Assembly (NCBI RefSeq): GCF_000014185.1
Contig: NC_008148.1
Span: 992,001-1,056,000, forward strand
Reading direction: 5' to 3'
DNA from: Rubrobacter xylanophilus DSM 9941
GTDB lineage: Bacteria; Actinomycetota; Rubrobacteria; Rubrobacterales; Rubrobacteraceae
DNA length: 64,000 bases
Below the pieces are notes generated by a model. It made no database searches. It had not been told where the DNA came from and saw only the letters and a program-made list of their open reading frames with translations. Both the position numbers and the translations under genes were made by a program. This document shows, one piece after another, positions 15,988 to 23,394 of this stretch. Within the stretch, counting starts at the first letter, position 1. Each line of letters starts with the position of its first letter.

Positions 15988-16602
15988 ATGTCTAGGATGT
16001 TCGGGGTGTTTCTTTTGGGGTTGATCGCGTGCGCGGCCGCGGGGGTCTTCGCGGACCGGGCCGAGGCGGAGACGGCGCTGGCCTCCTGGTACGGGCCGGG
16101 CTTTGCCGGCAACCCGACGGCGAGCGGCGAGCCCTACGACCCCAGCGCCTTCACCGCGGCCCACAAGACGCTGCCGCTCGGGACCCAGCTGCAGGTGAGC
16201 TACAACGGCCGCTCGGTGCTGGTGACCGTCAACGACCGCGGGCCTTACGTGCCGGGGCGGGAGCTGGACCTCTCGCAGGCGGCTGCGGAGTATCTGGGTC
16301 TCACCCAGGCCGGGGTGGACTACGTCACCTACAACTACGCCGGGGACGTGGCCTACGCGGGCGACGTGTCCTACGGCGGCGGGTCCGGCGGCTACAACGC
16401 TTACTCTCCCACCGCGCCCCAGGCGCAGCAGGCGACCTACGGCGGCGCGGGGGCGCAGCAGGGGGGCGTCTATGTGGTGCAGCCCGGGGACACCCTGTAC
16501 GGCATAGCCGCGGAGCTCGGGACCACGGTCGAGGAGCTCGCGGCAGCCAACGGCATCGCCGACCCGAACCTCATAGTGCCGGGGCAGGAGATCCGCTACT
16601 GA
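15988..16602 (+). CDS. Exported RlpA-like (double-psi beta-barrel) protein with LysM domain
   Basis: A 204-residue secreted protein. An N-terminal signal peptide (about residues 1-27, ending ADRAEAE) is followed by a double-psi beta-barrel RlpA/3D-like domain (ASWYGPGFAGNPTASGEPYD to TVNDRGPYVPGRELDLSQAAAEYLG, residues ~30-110). A Gly/Tyr/Ala-rich linker follows, then a C-terminal LysM domain (YVVQPGDTLYGIAAELG to LIVPGQEI, residues ~162-203). It probably binds and remodels peptidoglycan outside the membrane. The ATG at 15988 has AGGAGGGGGG upstream. Confidence 0.85.
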   Translation: MSRMFGVFLLGLIACAAAGVFADRAEAETALASWYGPGFAGNPTASGEPYDPSAFTAAHKTLPLGTQLQVSYNGRSVLVTVNDRGPYVPGRELDLSQAAAEYLGLTQAGVDYVTYNYAGDVAYAGDVSYGGGSGGYNAYSPTAPQAQQATYGGAGAQQGGVYVVQPGDTLYGIAAELGTTVEELAAANGIADPNLIVPGQEIRY

Positions 16603-16651
16603 GGCGCTCTCTGGGGCCGCCCTCTCCCTGCCGGTCCTGCGCCCTCTCGGG

Positions 16652-16657
16652 TAAGAT
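16652..16657 (+). promoter_or_regulatory. -10 element near the luciferase-like gene
   Basis: TAAGAT is followed by six bases and then a GTG (16664) in frame with the luciferase-like oxidoreductase. This would allow a leaderless, 31-residue-longer form of the protein. Confidence 0.4.
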
Positions 16658-16756
16658 ATTCGGGTGAGATGGACCGGTTCTTCGGAGAGGAAGGTCTTCT
16701 TCCAGGAGGCGGCGTGCCGGGGGTCCCTGCGCGCCGGGGACCGCGGGGAGGAGAGC

Positions 16757-17785
16757 GTGTTCGGCGGCGGTGACGTTCCGACCTTCGGGCTGTGGTACGA
16801 CTTCCGGCAGCGGCGGCCCTTCGGCCAGGACTACCGGAGCTTCTACGCCGAGTGCCTGGAGGAGATCCAGGAGGGCGAGGGGCTCGGCTACGAGGCGGTG
16901 TGGCTCTCCGAGCACCACTTCGTGGACGACGGCTACCTCCCCTCGCCGCTGGTGGTCGCGGCGGCGATCGCCGCCCGCACCTCTTCGCTCAAGATCGGGA
17001 CGAACGTCCTCCTGCTGCCGATGCACCACCCCCTGCGGGTGGCCGAGGACGCCGCCGTCGTGGACCTGATCTCCGGCGGCAGGTTCGTCCTCGGCGTGGG
17101 GCTCGGGTACGTCCAGCACGAGTTCGAGGTCTTGGGCTTCGAGCGCCGGTACCGGCCCTCGCTGCTGGAGGAGGGGGTGCGCGTCATCCGGCAGGCCTGG
17201 GAGACGGGGCGCATCGGCTTCGAGGGGAGGCGCTGGAGGTTCGAAGACCTCCCCTTCGAGCCGCGGCCGGGCAGGAAGATCCCGGTCTACTTCGGCGGCT
17301 ACAGCGAGCCCGCCGTGGACCGGGCGGCGCGCATGGCCGACGGCTTCCTGGTCGGCGGGAGGAAGCGCCCGGAGGAGGTGCGCGGCTGGCTCCTCGGCGG
17401 CCTGAAGCGCCACGGGAGGGACGCCGCCTCCTTCCCGTTCATAGTCTCGACCACGGTCTATGTGGGAGAGGACGCCGGGCGGGCGTGGGAGGAGGTCGCC
17501 CCGTGCATCGCCTACCAGGCCACCCGCTACGCCGAGTGGGGCACCGACCGGGGCCGGCCCAGGCCCGAGCCCATCCGTCCCGAAGACCTGCCGCGGGGGC
17601 GGTACTTCGTCGGCACGCCGGAGGAGGTCGCCCGCCGGCTCGTAGAGCTGCACCGGCGCGCGCCCTACGACCACCTCTGCTTCTGGGCGCGGCTGCCGGG
17701 CCTCACCCACGAGCAGGCCCTCCGCAACATGCGCCTCTTCGCCTCGGAGGTCGCTCCCCGGGTCCGCGAGGCGCTCTCCGGGTGA
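16757..17785 (+). CDS. Luciferase-like (LLM) flavin/F420-dependent oxidoreductase
   Basis: A 342-residue bacterial-luciferase-fold protein. It has FGLWYDFRQ at the start, GYEAVWLSEHHF near residue 45, IGTNVLLLPMHHPLRVAEDAAVVDLISGGRFVLGVGLGY (residues ~80-120) and VYFGGYSEPAVDRAARMADGFLVG near residue 185. LLM enzymes use FMN or F420. The surrounding F420 genes (PPOX/FbiB-C protein and fbiC) favour F420, but the cofactor cannot be proved from sequence. The start chosen is the GTG at 16757 behind GGGGAGGAGAG; an in-frame GTG at 16664 behind a -10 could give a leaderless extended form. The stop overlaps the next start (GTGA). Confidence 0.8.
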   Translation: MFGGGDVPTFGLWYDFRQRRPFGQDYRSFYAECLEEIQEGEGLGYEAVWLSEHHFVDDGYLPSPLVVAAAIAARTSSLKIGTNVLLLPMHHPLRVAEDAAVVDLISGGRFVLGVGLGYVQHEFEVLGFERRYRPSLLEEGVRVIRQAWETGRIGFEGRRWRFEDLPFEPRPGRKIPVYFGGYSEPAVDRAARMADGFLVGGRKRPEEVRGWLLGGLKRHGRDAASFPFIVSTTVYVGEDAGRAWEEVAPCIAYQATRYAEWGTDRGRPRPEPIRPEDLPRGRYFVGTPEEVARRLVELHRRAPYDHLCFWARLPGLTHEQALRNMRLFASEVAPRVREALSG

Positions 17786-18846
17786 GCCCGCCTCAGGCGG
17801 TGCTCTCCCCAGAGGAGGCCGCCTTTCTGGCGGGCCGGAGGGTGGCTCGCCTGGCCACCTCCTCCTCGCGGGGCGAGCCGCACGTCGTGCCGGTCTGCTT
17901 CGCCTGCGGGAGCGGGGGGCTCTACGTCCCGCTGGACGACAAGCCCAAGCGGGTGCCGCCGCGCCGCCTGAGGCGCGTGCGCAACATCCTGGAGAACCCC
18001 CGGGCGGCCCTCCTCGCCGACCGCTACGCGGAGGACTGGGGCCGGCTGGCCTTCGTCATGGTGCGGGGGAGGGCGGAGCTCCTGGAGCCCGGCGGGGAGG
18101 AGCACGGGGCCGCCGTGCGGCTGCTGCGCGGCAAGTACCACCAGTACGAGCGGAGGCCCATAGAGCGCAGCCCCGTCATAGTCCTCAGGCCCGAGCGGGC
18201 CGCCTCCTGGGGAGCGCTCGGGGAGACGGACCGGGACGAGGGGCGGCTGCTGGACGTCCTGCTCGGCCGCCGCTCCGTGCGGCGCTACCTGCCGAAGGAG
18301 GTGCCGGAGGAGGCCGTGGAGCGGGTGCTCGAGGCCGCGCGCTGGGCCCCCTCGCCGCACGGGGCCCAGCCGTGGCGCTTCGCCGTCATCCGGCGCCGCG
18401 GCACCAGGGAGCGCCTCGCGGGGGCGATGGGGGAGGAGTGGCGGCGCAACCTCGAGATGGACGGCCAGCCGCCCGGGGTGGTCGGGCGGCGCCTGGAGGG
18501 CTCGCGCCGGCGGCTCATGGACGCGCCGGTGCTCATCCTGGCCTGCCTGTACCTGGGGGACCTCGACCCCTACCCCGACGAGGGGCGCCGGCGGAGCGAG
18601 GAGACCATGGCCGTCCAGTCGCTCGGGGCGGCGGTGCAGAACATGCTGCTCGCCGCCTACGAGCTCGGGCTCGACACCGGCTGGATGTGCGCCCCGCTCT
18701 TCTGCCCGGAGAGGGTTGTGGAGGCCCTCGGGCTCGACCCCGGGCTCATCCCGCACGCCCTCGTTACGCTCGGCTACGCCGAGGGCGACCCGCCCAGGCG
18801 GCGCGGGCGCAGGCCGCTGGAGGAGCTCGTGGTCTACCGGGAGTAG
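17782..18846 (+). CDS. PPOX-class F420 domain fused to FbiB-C-type nitroreductase
   Basis: A 354-residue two-domain protein. Residues ~5-145 are a split beta-barrel of the PPOX-class F420-dependent family (RVARLATSSSRGEPHVVPVCF, LDDKPKR, NPRAALLADRYAEDW). Residues ~155-345 are a nitroreductase-fold domain closely resembling the C-terminal half of mycobacterial FbiB: RRSVRRYLPKEVP, APSPHGAQPWRF, EEWRRNLEMDGQPP, DAPVLIL, YPDEGRR and SLGAAVQNMLLAAYELGL. FbiB-C reduces dehydro-F420-0 to F420-0. Because the local CofE lacks that domain, this protein is a good candidate for the missing step. It is coupled to the LLM gene by GTGA and converges on the fbiC cluster. Confidence 0.8.
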   Translation: MSPPQAVLSPEEAAFLAGRRVARLATSSSRGEPHVVPVCFACGSGGLYVPLDDKPKRVPPRRLRRVRNILENPRAALLADRYAEDWGRLAFVMVRGRAELLEPGGEEHGAAVRLLRGKYHQYERRPIERSPVIVLRPERAASWGALGETDRDEGRLLDVLLGRRSVRRYLPKEVPEEAVERVLEAARWAPSPHGAQPWRFAVIRRRGTRERLAGAMGEEWRRNLEMDGQPPGVVGRRLEGSRRRLMDAPVLILACLYLGDLDPYPDEGRRRSEETMAVQSLGAAVQNMLLAAYELGLDTGWMCAPLFCPERVVEALGLDPGLIPHALVTLGYAEGDPPRRRGRRPLEELVVYRE

Positions 18847-18847
18847 G

Positions 18848-19294
18848 CTACCCGCCCTCCCCGGAGAGCCTCCGGTAGCGCTCGGCGCGGGCCTCGAACT
18901 CCGCGAGCCTGCGGTCCGCCGAGCGCTGGGCCCCGCGGGGCATCCGGCCGCTCCTGGCGAGCCGGATGAAGCTCTCGGTGACGCGCAGGGCGTCTCCGTA
19001 GCGCCGCCGGCGCTCGTAGATGGCGGCGAGCCGCTCGTAGGGGCGGCTCTCCACGAACTCCGAGGCCACCAGCTCCTCGTAGAGCCGCACGGCGCGCGCC
19101 GTGTCGCCGCCCTGCTCGGCCCGGACCGCCTCGAGGCTGCGGGCGGCGGCCTCCTCGTAGCCGCGCAGCGGATCCTCCTCCGTCCCGATCCTGCGGAGCT
19201 CCTCGTCGCTCAGCAGGCCACCCCGCCCGGGAGGGCGCTCCTCCCGGCCGGAGAGCCGCAGGAGGAGCCGCCGGAGGAGGGAGGCGCAGACCAC
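18848..19294 (-). CDS. TPR-like small protein downstream of fbiC
   Basis: A 148-residue charged helical protein. Residues ~45-140 contain tetratricopeptide-like helical pairs (GGDTARAVRLYEELVASEF, RPYERLAAIYERRRRYGDALRVTESFIRLA). The N-terminus has a Leu/Arg-rich stretch (LLRRLLLRLSG) but no clear signal peptide. It starts at a GTG twelve bases past the fbiC stop, so it is probably cotranscribed with fbiC. No function is known; a scaffold or adaptor role is only what TPR folds usually do. Two bases separate its stop from the convergent PPOX/FbiB-C gene. Confidence 0.7.
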   Translation of the reverse strand: MVCASLLRRLLLRLSGREERPPGRGGLLSDEELRRIGTEEDPLRGYEEAAARSLEAVRAEQGGDTARAVRLYEELVASEFVESRPYERLAAIYERRRRYGDALRVTESFIRLARSGRMPRGAQRSADRRLAEFEARAERYRRLSGEGG

Positions 19295-19306
19295 GCCGCT
19301 TCGCCC

Positions 19307-21685
19307 TCAGCCCGCGCTGCGGGCCAGGCGCCCGTCCTCCGGCGTCCCGTAGAGGGTCGTCCGCTGCCGGGGGGTGCGCCCGATCTCCCGGACGATCCGC
19401 TCCAGCTCCTCGGGGAGCATCTCCTGGCCGTGGCTCGCCCCGGCCGCCCGCGAGATGTTCTCGTCCATCAGCGTGCCGCCGAGGTCGTTGCAGCCGGCCT
19501 GCAGGCACACCTTCACGCCCTCCTCGCCCATCTTCACCCACGAGACCTGCACGTTGTCTATGTAGCCGTGCAGCGCGATCCTCCCGACGGCGTGCATCTT
19601 GACCGCCTCGGCGAAGGTCGGGCCCCGGCGCGAGCGCCCCTGCAGAAAGAGCGGGGCGCCCATGTGCACGAAGGGCAGCGGCACGAACTCGGTGAAGCCG
19701 CCGGTCTCGGCCTGGATGCCTCGCAGGACCGTGAGGTGCCGCGCCCAGTGCGCGGGGGCCTCCACGTGCCCGTACATGACGGTGGCCGTGGAGCGCAGGC
19801 CCAGGGAGTGCGCCGCGCGCATCACGCCGGCCCACTCGCCGGTGCTGAGCTTGTCGGGGCAGATGATGGCCCGGATGCCGTCGTCGAGTATCTCCGCCGC
19901 CGTCCCGGGCAGGGTGCCCAGGCCCGCCTCCTTGAGCTCCCGCAGGAACTCCTCGACGGTGAGGCCGAGCGTCTGCGCCCCCTGCCGGACCTCCAGCGGC
20001 GAGAAGGCGTGGACGTGCATCCCGGGCACCGCCTCCTTGACCGCCCGCAGGTACCGCAGGTAGTTCTCCCCGGTGAACCGGCCGTGGATGCCGCCCTGCA
20101 TGCACACCTCGGTCGCGCCCCTCTCCCACGCCTCTCTGGCCCGGCGGGCGACCTCGGCCTCGTCCAGCAGGTAGGGCTCGCCGCGCAGGTTGAGGGACCT
20201 CGGGCCCTTGGAGAACGCGCAGAAGCGGCACCGGAAGTAGCACATGTTGGTGTAGTTGATGTTGCGGTTGACCACGTAGGTGACCGCCTCGCCGTTGACC
20301 TCGCGCCTGAGCTCGTCGGCGACGCGGCACAGCTCGTGGAGCTCCGTGCCGCGCGCGGTGAAGAGCAGGGCTATCTCCGCCTCGCCGAGGTCCCGCTCCC
20401 CCGCCGCCGAGAGCGCCCGCGCGAACTCGGGCCGCACCCTCGAGGGGCGCAGGCCCCGGATCTCCCGGACGGTCTTCTCCGGTATCTTTTCGGTCGTCCC
20501 CGGCGCCCACCCCTCCTCGCGGGCGAACCCCTCTGCGTCCTGGGCGGCGAGCACCCGGGGGCGCAGACCCTCGTCCAGCCACCGCTGCGCGTCCAGCGCG
20601 TAGCGCGGGTAGAGGGCGAGCCGCTCGACGAGCACGTATCCCCTCTCCTGCGTGGCCCGCTCCAGCTCGTCGAGGTGCGGCCAGGGGCGCTCGGGGTTGA
20701 CGTGGTCCGGGGTCACGGGCGAGACGCCGCCCCAGTCGTTTATCCCGGCGTCCAGGTAGCGGGCGTAGGCCCGCCCCTCCCCGGCCAGGTTGGGCGGGGC
20801 CTGGACCGCCACCTCCGGCGGCAGGAGCAGCCGCGCGAGCGCGATGGTCGCGAGCATCTCCTCTTCGGAGGGCTCCGGGGAGCGCTCCATGCGCGTCCCC
20901 GGCTTGGCGCGGAAGTTCTGCACGATGCACTCCTGGATGTGGCCCCACCGCTCGTGCGCCTCCCGGATGGCCATGAGGGCGTCCGCCCGCTCCTCGACGG
21001 TCTCCCCGATGCCGATGAGGATGCCCGTGGTGAACGGCACGGAGGCTGCGCCCGCCGCCTCCAGCGTCGCGAGCCTGCGGGCGGGCACCTTGTCCGGCGA
21101 GGCCCAGTGCGCCATGCCCCTCCCGAGCAGCCGCTCCGAGACGGTCTCCAGCATGATCCCCTGCGAGACCGAGACTTCCCGCAGCGCCCGCACCTCTCCC
21201 TCCGAGAGCACGCCCGGGTTGGCGTGCGGCAGCAGCCCCGTCTCCTCGAGCACCAGCCGGCAGCAGTGGGCGAGGTACTCGACGGTCGTCCCGAAGCCCA
21301 TCTCTTCGAGCTCCCGCCGCGCCTCGGGGTACCGCTTCTCGGGCTTGTCCCCCAGGGTGAAGAGCGCCTCCTTGCACCCGGCCTCGGCGCCCGCGCGGGC
21401 TATCTCGAGCACCTCCTCGGGGCTCAGATACGCCCGCTCGCCCTCCCGCGGCGGCCGGGCGAAGGTGCAGTAGCCGCAGTTGTCCCGGCACAGCCGGGTG
21501 AGCGGGATGAAGACCTTGCGCGAGTAGCTCACCCGCACCCCGAAGGCCCGGTCCCGGGTCTCTGCCGCCGCCTCCATCGCCGGCAGCGGGTCGGCGGCGA
21601 CGAGGCCTGCCAGCTCGCGCGCCTCCTCCCGTCCCAGCCCGCCGGCCTCAACGATCAACTCCCCGTATCTTCCCTTGGCTCCCAT
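19307..21685 (-). CDS. fbiC: Bifunctional FO synthase (CofG-CofH fusion)
   Basis: A 792-residue double radical-SAM enzyme that makes the deazaflavin FO from tyrosine and 5-amino-6-ribitylaminouracil. The CofG half has LTRLCRDNCGYC (Cys 66, 70, 73). The CofH half, starting near residue 430, has NYTNMCYFRCRFCAF. Both CxxxCxxC clusters are intact. The ATG at 21685 is preceded by TATACT and a 7-nt gap, so the mRNA is probably leaderless, and the extra upstream frame is not coding. It diverges from the sulfurtransferase gene across the 25-bp operator at 21719-21743. It completes the F420 pathway with cofD, cofC, cofE and the FbiB-C-type protein. Confidence 0.95.
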   Translation of the reverse strand: MGAKGRYGELIVEAGGLGREEARELAGLVAADPLPAMEAAAETRDRAFGVRVSYSRKVFIPLTRLCRDNCGYCTFARPPREGERAYLSPEEVLEIARAGAEAGCKEALFTLGDKPEKRYPEARRELEEMGFGTTVEYLAHCCRLVLEETGLLPHANPGVLSEGEVRALREVSVSQGIMLETVSERLLGRGMAHWASPDKVPARRLATLEAAGAASVPFTTGILIGIGETVEERADALMAIREAHERWGHIQECIVQNFRAKPGTRMERSPEPSEEEMLATIALARLLLPPEVAVQAPPNLAGEGRAYARYLDAGINDWGGVSPVTPDHVNPERPWPHLDELERATQERGYVLVERLALYPRYALDAQRWLDEGLRPRVLAAQDAEGFAREEGWAPGTTEKIPEKTVREIRGLRPSRVRPEFARALSAAGERDLGEAEIALLFTARGTELHELCRVADELRREVNGEAVTYVVNRNINYTNMCYFRCRFCAFSKGPRSLNLRGEPYLLDEAEVARRAREAWERGATEVCMQGGIHGRFTGENYLRYLRAVKEAVPGMHVHAFSPLEVRQGAQTLGLTVEEFLRELKEAGLGTLPGTAAEILDDGIRAIICPDKLSTGEWAGVMRAAHSLGLRSTATVMYGHVEAPAHWARHLTVLRGIQAETGGFTEFVPLPFVHMGAPLFLQGRSRRGPTFAEAVKMHAVGRIALHGYIDNVQVSWVKMGEEGVKVCLQAGCNDLGGTLMDENISRAAGASHGQEMLPEELERIVREIGRTPRQRTTLYGTPEDGRLARSAG

Positions 21686-21692
21686 GCCGGCC

Positions 21693-21698
21693 AGTATA
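21693..21698 (-). promoter_or_regulatory. -10 element of leaderless fbiC
   Basis: TATACT on the minus strand, 7 nt before the fbiC ATG. The position of its -35 (about 21716-21721) falls on the left arm of the 25-bp operator, so a bound regulator should affect fbiC as well as the divergent gene. Confidence 0.6.
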
Positions 21699-21718
21699 CG
21701 CCGGAGCGCGGCCGGGAT

Positions 21719-21743
21719 AAATCCTACCGGAGAAGTCGGATTT
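21719..21743. promoter_or_regulatory. Second copy of the 25-bp sulfur operator, between fbiC and sseA
   Basis: AAATCCTAC (21719-21727) and GTCGGATTT (21735-21743) with a 7-bp centre. The right arm is perfect and the left has one mismatch to AAATCCGAC. Spacing and both arms match the site at 7675-7699, while the centre differs, which is what one expects of a conserved protein-binding site. The right arm overlaps the -35 position for a plus-strand -10 (TATACAAT, 21758-21765). Confidence 0.75.
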
Positions 21744-21825
21744 TGCCGCCGGTATGCTATACAATTCCGCACGTGCGTCAGGTCCAAGAGGTTGCATACG
21801 CGAAGACAGGAGGCGCAGTACGGTC

Positions 21826-22707
21826 ATGAGCGAGCGGGAGATAGAGGCCAAGGGCTACGCGCACCCAGAGGTTCTGGTGAGCACGCAGTGGGTGGCGGAG
21901 CACCTCGACGACACGCAGAACATACGCATCGTCGAGAGCGACGAGGACGTGCTGTTGTATGAGGTTGGGCACATCCCAAACGCGGTGAAGATAGACTGGG
22001 TTGAGGAGCTCAACGACCCGCTGGTGCGCGACTACATCTCTGCTGAGCGCTTTGCCGAGCTCATGAGCGAGAAGGGGATCTCCCCCGAGACCACCGTTGT
22101 GTTCTATGGGGACAAGAACAACTGGTGGGCCACCTATGCTCTGTGGGTCTTTCAGCTCTTTGGGCACGAGCGGGTGAAGGTGATGGACGGGGGCAGGCAG
22201 AAGTGGGAGGCGGAGGGGCGTCCGATGACGAAGGAGGTGCCCTCCTTTGCGAGGACGCGCTATCCGGTGCCTGAGAGGGACGACTCGAGGATAAGGGCCT
22301 TCAAGGGGGAGGTTGAGCGGGCTCTGGAGAGGGTGGGGCGGGGCATCTCGCTCATAGACGTGCGCTCTCCTGGGGAGTACAGGGGGGAGCTTCTGCACAT
22401 GCCCGACTACCCGCAGGAGGGGGCTTTGCGTGGGGGGCACATTCCTGGGGCGGCCAACGTGCCGTGGGCGAGGGCTGTGAGGGAGGATGGGACCTTCAAG
22501 AGCGCTGAGGAGCTCAAGGAGATCTACGAGGGGGAGGCTGGGCTCTCTGCCGAGGACGAGGAGGTCATAGCCTACTGCCGGATAGGGGAGCGCTCCTCGC
22601 ACACCTGGTTTGTGCTCAAGTACCTGCTTGGTTACGAGAACGTGAAGAACTACGACGGTTCCTGGACCGAGTGGGGCAATGCCGTGAGGGCCCCCATAGA
22701 GCGGTAG
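21826..22707 (+). CDS. sseA: Thiosulfate / 3-mercaptopyruvate sulfurtransferase (rhodanese)
   Basis: A 293-residue tandem rhodanese. The N-terminal inactive repeat has [11 protein letters not shown] and [14 protein letters not shown]. The C-terminal repeat has [24 protein letters not shown] and the active loop [10 protein letters not shown] (catalytic Cys 251). It moves sulfane sulfur from thiosulfate or 3-mercaptopyruvate to an acceptor. The ATG at 21826 follows ACAGGAGG. The gene uses more T-ending codons (such as GTT, CCT, TTT) than its neighbours. It lies behind the 25-bp operator and six bases before the SufU-like gene. In Mycobacterium tuberculosis SseA is paired with a SufE-type protein, so the arrangement suggests sulfur delivery to a partner. 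Confidence 0.93.
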   Translation: MSEREIEAKGYAHPEVLVSTQWVAEHLDDTQNIRIVESDEDVLLYEVGHIPNAVKIDWVEELNDPLVRDYISAERFAELMSEKGISPETTVVFYGDKNNWWATYALWVFQLFGHERVKVMDGGRQKWEAEGRPMTKEVPSFARTRYPVPERDDSRIRAFKGEVERALERVGRGISLIDVRSPGEYRGELLHMPDYPQEGALRGGHIPGAANVPWARAVREDGTFKSAEELKEIYEGEAGLSAEDEEVIAYCRIGERSSHTWFVLKYLLGYENVKNYDGSWTEWGNAVRAPIER

Positions 22708-22713
22708 GGGTTA

Positions 22714-23118
22714 TTGGATCGCCGGCAGCGCGTCGCCCGGCTGGTGGAGCACGCCCGGAACCCCCGGCACAGGGGTGTGATCCGGGACGCCGACGTGAGC
22801 ATGCCGGGGGGGAGCCCGGAGTGCGGCGGCTCGGTCGTCGTCTACCTGAAGGCGGACGGCGACGGCGGCATAGCCGGGCTCTCCTTCACCGGCCAGGGCG
22901 ACACCATAAGCCAGGGGGCGACGGACCTCGCCATAGAGAAGATCCTCGCCGAGCGGATGGGGCTCGAGGACGTGCTCGGGCTGAGCTACGACCGGTTTAT
23001 CGAGGAGGTCGGGCGGGACGTGGTGGGCAGCCGCACCCGCAACGCTACGCTGGGGCTCTCCACCATCAAGAACGCCGTCAGGAAGTACCGGAGGGACCGC
23101 GGCGTCCGGAGCGCCTGA
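22714..23118 (+). CDS. Degenerate SufU/NifU-N-like protein
   Basis: A 134-residue protein with the SufU/NifU N-terminal fold pattern: NPRHRGVIRDADVSM, SPECGGSVVVYLKAD, GLSFTGQGDTISQGATDLA and RTRNATLGLSTIKNAV. Of the three cysteines that bind zinc or the nascent cluster, only the first is kept (Cys 37). The usual Asp after it is Gly, the second Cys is Asp 63 and the third is Asn. It therefore probably cannot assemble a cluster in the normal way. Translational coupling with the rhodanese (TTG start seven bases after that stop) suggests it is a sulfur acceptor or carrier using Cys 37. The family call is fairly secure; the function is open. Confidence 0.75.
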   Translation: MDRRQRVARLVEHARNPRHRGVIRDADVSMPGGSPECGGSVVVYLKADGDGGIAGLSFTGQGDTISQGATDLAIEKILAERMGLEDVLGLSYDRFIEEVGRDVVGSRTRNATLGLSTIKNAVRKYRRDRGVRSA

Positions 23119-23120
23119 GT

Positions 23121-23394
23121 CTACAGCAGGAGGCGGGCGAACATCCGCTTGAGGACCTTGCGGTGGCGCTCTACGTCCCCCGCCCGCCACACCAGGCACT
23201 CGTAGATCGCGCGCTCCTCCTCGGCCACCGTGCGCGCGGCGTCGACCGCCCCGCCCATCTCCTCGGGGGTGGAGAGATCCTCCAGCAGGGGAACGACCCT
23301 CTCCGAGATCTTCCGGAAGAAGCGCTCGGTTAGCGCGCGATGGCGTCCTTGGAGTCGAAGTACAGGTACAGCGTGCCGGCGGCCACCCCCGCCC
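23121..23394 (-). pseudogene. Truncated TetR-family regulator remnant
   Basis: Reading the minus strand gives the end of a TetR HTH (GVAAGTLYLYFDSKDAIAR) and then, after a frameshift, a typical TetR C-terminal region (LTERFFRKISERVVPLLEDL onwards) ending at the stop at 23121. The N-terminal half of the HTH is missing, because the sequence joins directly to the end of the MMPL remnant. It was probably the local repressor of the transporter. Confidence 0.7.
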
